A DNA stretch of 64,000 nucleotides from positions 248,001 to 312,000 of the forward strand of contig JACGCN010000039.1 of NCBI GenBank assembly GCA_014905825.1, read 5' to 3'. Source of the stretch: Lyophyllum atratum (Eukaryota > Basidiomycota > Agaricomycetes > Agaricales > Lyophyllaceae). Positions 60,003 through 64,000 of the stretch are shown in pieces. The position numbers were made by a program, and so were the translations under genes. Within the stretch, counting starts at the first letter, position 1; every line of letters begins with the position of its first letter. The notes beneath the pieces are model-generated. The model saw only the letters and a program-made list of their open reading frames with translations, was not told the origin of the DNA and did not search any database.

Positions 60003-62328
60003 CTAAGTATGATAGCTAGGCAAAATCAGCATCAGCTCGTCGATATACCAATACCTCACGGCCACCTTCCCCGCCTTACTCTTCTTCTTCTTCTTCTTCT
60101 TCTTCTCCCCCTCCGCAAAGTCCTGCTCCCTCGCCATCTGCACCCACGTCCCACCGAGCCCGAGCCCCGGACTAAGCATAGGCAACACCTCAGGCTCCAC
60201 CAAGACCGTGATATCATCGCCGAGCGGATCGTGCGGCTTCATCACCCCCTCATTTGCAGGCTCAGGCTCAGATCCAACAGGCACCAAAGCAGGCTCCAAC
60301 TCCACCCTCCCATCCCCCCCAACGACACCCCGAATCGCCCCCCGCGACGTCTCGAGAATCCGTGGCTCCGCCATATGCGGCATCTCCTCGCCCGCCCGAT
60401 CCCACCCCGCCCACGGGCCCAGCACGACCTTGGCGAACCGGCGCTCCAGCTCGACGTCCACCGCGTCCGGGTCCTCCTCCCCCGCGGCGGAGACGGGCGA
60501 CTTGGGGAGGGTGAGGGGTGGGGGCGGGGGGGTGAAGGATATGATGCGGCGCACGGAGCATTCGACGGCGCCGGGGGTGTGTGTGATGGGCAGGGCGGTG
60601 GGGCCGAGCATGGGGAGGAGGGAGTGCAGGATCGGTGGGGCCCAGTCGACGGCGACGGGTGCCCAGGGGTCCGTGTCGTCTTTGTCGTCAATGTTGGTGG
60701 CGCCCCAGTCGGCGGAGTGGGCCCAGGGGGGGAGGACGTCGATGTCGGGGTTGAGGTTGTCCTTGATGCCTTGGAGCTTCTCGGCGTCTTGCATGAGGGG
60801 GTCGGAGTCGACTTTGATCACTTCGACGTTGGCGGCTTTTAGGTCTTCTTCGAACTTTTCTACGGCTGCTTCGACGGGGTCCGAGGGCTCGGTTTCGTCG
60901 GTGTGGAGTTTTGCCCTTTTGGCGTGGGGCTCGTCGGGGGTGGTGGTGTTGTCCTGAGCCTCTTCGGAGTCCAGCTTCTTGTCGGCGTCTTCTTGGGTTG
61001 GAAAGCTGATGGCTCGGTAACCGTCGGCCTTCTGCCCCCAGCAAGCATGGCACGCTTTGCTGAATTCGTCCGGAAGCTGCTTCGCGATCTTGGACGTCAA
61101 GATGAGCTCCTTCTGCGCTAGCTCAATGACGGCGAGCGAACGCTTCAACGCCCGGTCGATCTCGATCTCTGGGAACACACGGTTGCGAATTAAGAAACGG
61201 ACCCAGAAGTCCAGGAGACGCGGGATGTTGACGAGGTTTCGATCAGACCTGCACACCGTCATCACTTATACTCTCGACGTAAAAAAGGAAGGGGGCTCAC
61301 CAGATAAGCCCCTGCTTGCGCATATAGGAGGACAAAAACACCCTCAGCATCTGCTCCGGATCATTCAGAAACTCCACCATCTGCTCCTCCCTCCTCGCGT
61401 TCTCGCTATTGAGGAGGTGCTTGACCTCCTCATCGCTGCCGACGGGGATGGGCTCCACGCCGTACAGTGCATATGGTGGACGCGCCCTCGCCCGGGCGGC
61501 AGGCTTCTTCGGTTCGCGCTCGAGGTGGGCCTCGATGACGCTGGGCTTGCCGTCTTCGAATTCGGCCTCGTCGTCGCCGGAGTCGGAGTCGGAGTCCTGC
61601 GGGGGCTTGTCGGTGCGTGTCCAGACGGGGGTGTTGGAGAGGAGGCCTATGAAGAGGCGGAACTGGGACGGGTGGAGAGGTTAGCACGATGGGTGGGGAC
61701 AGTTATGGGGGGAGAAAAGGACCTGATCCCAAGACTGGGCGATTCCTGTTGGGCCGGGGGGCCAGTGGCGGGTTTTGCGGAAGTCGGCGGCGGCTTCGTA
61801 GAGCCTGTCTAGATAGGATGTGTGTCTGTAGAACAGATGTGGTCAGCGTCTAGATCTTGGAATGGCGTTATCGATGGCGATGATCAACTTGGCGCCCAAC
61901 CACCACAGCTCTTGCGCAAAACGAAGAGACGCTCACGGATTGTAAGGCCCCGTAATCTTCAGATCCTCATTCTCCATCCACACCTCCCACCACTCCTTCC
62001 TCACGCCCGGCGCCACATTCGATTTCATGACCTTCTCCGTCTTGGCCTTCCTCTTCCTCTTGGCCGAGTCCGTCTTGCAATTATCCGTGTCATGCTTCAC
62101 GCGCAGCTCGACCGTCGGAATCCCGAGCCCATCGCGCTCGACGTCGTCGTCCTGCTCTGTCGCGAACATCTGGATGCCGCGCTCTTTGAAGTGCTTGAAG
62201 GCGATGATGGTGACGCCTGGTGGGGCCTGTGGGAACGGGGGGAAGGTCAGGCGGTCATCGAGAGGGGCGGCAGCGGGGATAGCGGGCGCTGGGGTTGCAT
62301 TGGCTGTCTCTGGGGGAGGATTGGACAT
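60003..62328 (-). CDS. Arb1-like protein (Argonaute siRNA chaperone subunit type)
   Basis: Four exons (62328-61937, 61825-61723, 61662-61301, 61248-60003) join to 700 aa. It begins MSNPPPETANATPAPAIPAA. Key stretches are ITGPYNP joined to HTSYLDRLYEAAADFRKTRH, WDQ joined to FRLFIGLLSNTPVW, and FLSSYMRKQGLIW joined to SDRNLVNIPRLLDFWVRFLI. The order GP-x(n)-FRxxRxW, WDQFRLFxGL, LLxFxxRFLIRNxVxPE recalls the Arb1 family, whose fission yeast member binds Argonaute in heterochromatin formation. Two CxxC-like Cys lie in KACHACWGQK. The middle is acidic and disordered; the tail has KKKKKKKKSKAGK, coded by a CTT run on the plus strand (60081-60105). The family call is from memory of the pattern and not certain. 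Confidence 0.6.
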
Positions 62329-62697
62329 GGGCGGAATTCGAAGAAGACATCTTTTTTGAATGGGTGGTTTGGTTTATATGTAAAAGGAAAAGCGCGTCTT
62401 TTGATCGGTTATACCCGTTCCTGATTGAGGAACGGCGTCTTTATGTGACCCTTCTCTGTATATCAGTCGTCGCGCTACATTATCTCAATCAAGTCCGTTG
62501 CGTGTTTCTCTCCATTTGTCTGTAGATCCAGAGAACTCGTAAGCTCTGAACGGGATCTTCAACGAGGACGACGAGTTGATTGCATGCTGCGATCCACGTG
62601 ACAGGCGCGTGTAAAGGGCGTGGGAGACTAAGAAATAACGAGGCAGCTCTGCTCCTGCACCGCTCTCCACTATCCCTCCCCCTCCTTCTTCGTCGAT
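62329..62697. other. Short divergent promoter
   Basis: 370 bp between the Arb1-like gene (-) and the Cys-rich protein gene (+). Nothing else seen. Confidence 0.4.
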
Positions 62698-64000
62698 ATG
62701 GTCTTCGGTCTCTTCTCTCGCAAGCGAGAGCCCACAGCGCCGCAACCCAACGACGAAGCAGCCGCATCCCAGCTCAGAACCCCTTCGCCCTCAGTCGATT
62801 CATCCTCGATCGACAAACAGAACTCCCCATCTCGAGAGCCCCCCGCACCCCATCACCTCCACCAGAAACACCCAAACCAAACCGATCTCCACGCCCTCAT
62901 CCAGTCCATCCCCGCCCAAACACTTCACGCTTACACACTCGCCCACTTACATCCCTCCAACGCCATCCTCCCCGACACCCTGTCCCACATCTCCGCGTTC
63001 TTCGCGGAACTCGCGCCGCCCCCAAGAATCCATTGCATGCGCTGCCACAAGTCGTACTTTGACATCGAGAACACCGACCGGAGCTGTTTTGTGCCCCATG
63101 ACGATGAAAGCGCCGAGGTGGAGCGGGTGTCGTCGAAAGCCAAAGGGAAGGGGACGCTGTACGAGACCCTCTGGGGCTGCTGCGGGCGTACGGTCGAAGG
63201 CGACGGGGATATGGGCCCGCCCGATGGATGGTGCTACGAGGGCAAACACACCGTTCGTCGTTTCCCTACCCTTCCTTTTCTTTTCCCTTATCTAATCTCC
63301 CTCTCCCTCTCCCACAGACCGATACCAAGCGCGCCCGGTTCCGCGCAGACTCAAGTCTACAAGACGATAAACTGACTTCATGCGAGCGATTGCGATGCCA
63401 TGAGCCTCCGCGTTCGACACGGCAGACGCGTAAACGTGCCCGGGCAGTCGCCGACAATGGCGACGAAGACGACGAGGGCGAACAATCCTCCACCTCCTCT
63501 TCAATTCCCTCCACTACCGCCTCACCCCGCTCCTCCAACGCTGCCAAGCGCCGGCGGACGACCAAACATCCCCGCCCCGGACCCGAACCCGAATCCAGCG
63601 CCCCAGACCCCGACCAGATGGACATCGACGCCCCTCCCCCTCCCGCCTCCCCGAAACCAAAGCCCAAGTCCCGTGCACGACCCAACCCCCCCGCTCCCAC
63701 CACCGCCAAATCCCTAACGACACCAAAGACAAGCAGCCCGCTCGTCCTCTCCCCGCCCTTCGTCTCCCACTCTGTCTCCGGATCCCCCGAGCCTCCGTCC
63801 AAAGCCCGCGTCGTGGGTAACATGAAGCCCAAGCCCTCGGCCTCGGTAAAGCCGAAATCGAGCGCAGCCGCGCTTAGGCCGAAGGCGAGCACGGCGTCGT
63901 TGAAGCCCAAATCGAGCACGGCGTCGTTGAAGCCCCAGTCTAGCGCCGCGTCGCTTAGGTCCAAGGCGCGCGCGTCGTCTCCGGTGAAATCGCCGGGGAG
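62698..64000 (+). CDS. Cys-rich protein with basic repetitive tail, partial at window end
   Basis: Two exons (62698-63252, 63318 to beyond the window) give at least 412 aa. It starts MVFGLFSRKREPTAPQPNDE. Residues ~110-185 hold a likely zinc-binding unit: CMRCHKSYFDIENTDRSCFV, then H, then LWGCCGRTVEGDG and GWCYEGKH. After the splice the protein is low-complexity: LTSCERLRCHEPPRSTRQTR, KRARAVADNGDEDDEGE, many Pro/Lys, and near the end a ~10-residue repeat (KPKxSxAxL type). Probably nuclear because of the KR-rich signals (AKRRRTTK). I do not recognise a named family. The 3' end is outside the window. Confidence 0.75.
63833..63960 (+). repeat. Coding 30-bp tandem repeats
   Basis: Four to five imperfect copies of a 30-bp unit encode variants of LKPKSSTAS (AAALRPKAST, ASLKPKSSTA, ASLKPQSSAA). 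They lie inside the last open frame and likely vary in number between strains. Confidence 0.75.

Noticed and set aside
60208..60957. A 249-aa plus-strand open frame
   Set aside because: Antisense to the Arb1-like coding exon; composition is a mirror of its GC-rich codons and no protein family is seen.

Overview
The window is nuclear DNA from a filamentous basidiomycete, most likely an Agaricomycete. The evidence is dense genes on both strands split by 45-65 nt GT-AG introns, copper oxygenases of family AA9, two fungal seven-helix membrane protein families (DUF6533-like and DUF6534-like), tRNA genes with short introns, and a basidiomycete-type LINE. Exon joins were worked out by hand. For most genes the joined exons were checked to give an uninterrupted frame of whole codons.

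Layout. 1-1.87 kb: no gene seen. 1.9-4.8 kb: three-RRM protein of the Nam8/TIA-1 type (+). 6.2-7.9 kb: DUF6533-like membrane protein (+). 8.65-9.4 kb: WBP2-like GRAM protein (-). 9.5-12.7 kb: three intron-bearing tRNA-Arg(TCG) genes around a Cdc7 kinase gene (-). 12.76-15.4 kb: membrane-anchored ubiquitin hydrolase like Ubp1/USP30 (+). 16.1-16.5 kb: an 88-aa three-exon protein (-). 17.8-19.7 kb: DUF6534-like membrane protein (-). 20.5-22 kb: short-chain dehydrogenase (+). 22.4-23.5 kb: NAD-dependent epimerase (-). 23.7-25.5 kb: monocarboxylate-type MFS transporter (-). 26.3-31.95 kb: an apparently intact LINE in which RNase H precedes the reverse transcriptase. 33.1-34.7 kb: DNAJC28-like protein (-). 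35.15-36.1 kb: IFI6/ISG12-like protein (-). 36.9-40.2 kb: two tandem AA9 genes (-). 41.1-42.7 kb: PPIL4-type cyclophilin with an RRM (+). 43-43.8 kb: BTB protein (+). 44.15-44.5 kb: small unknown gene (-). 44.6-46.85 kb: proline catabolic P5C dehydrogenase (+). 47.7-49.1 kb: SRPK-like kinase (-). 49.6-51.9 kb: Crinkler-type protein with two header domains and a kinase-like tail (-). 52.2-54.9 kb: cullin-1 with three single-base frame breaks (+). 55.2-56.6 kb: U5 snRNP 40K WD40 protein (-). 57.1-57.9 kb: Asp/Glu/hydantoin racemase-like (-), head to head with an unknown gene at 58.06-58.77 kb (+). 59.2-59.5 kb: DUF7330-like fragment. 60.0-62.3 kb: Arb1-like protein (-). 62.7 kb to the end: a Cys-rich protein with a repetitive basic tail (+, partial).

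Most genes are single-copy housekeeping functions: splicing (SNRNP40, PPIL4, RRM protein), ubiquitin (cullin, Ubp1), replication (Cdc7), metabolism and transport. Accessory material is interleaved with them: the LINE, the tandem AA9 pair for plant cell wall attack, and the Crinkler gene. The Crinkler gene lies between two ~82-85 bp direct repeats, inside what looks like the former shared promoter of the SRPK-like kinase and cullin genes. The strongest leads are the EN-RNaseH-RT order of the LINE, the two-header Crinkler kinase and its flanking repeats, the disabled splice donor in the second AA9 gene, and the three +1 breaks confined to the cullin gene.
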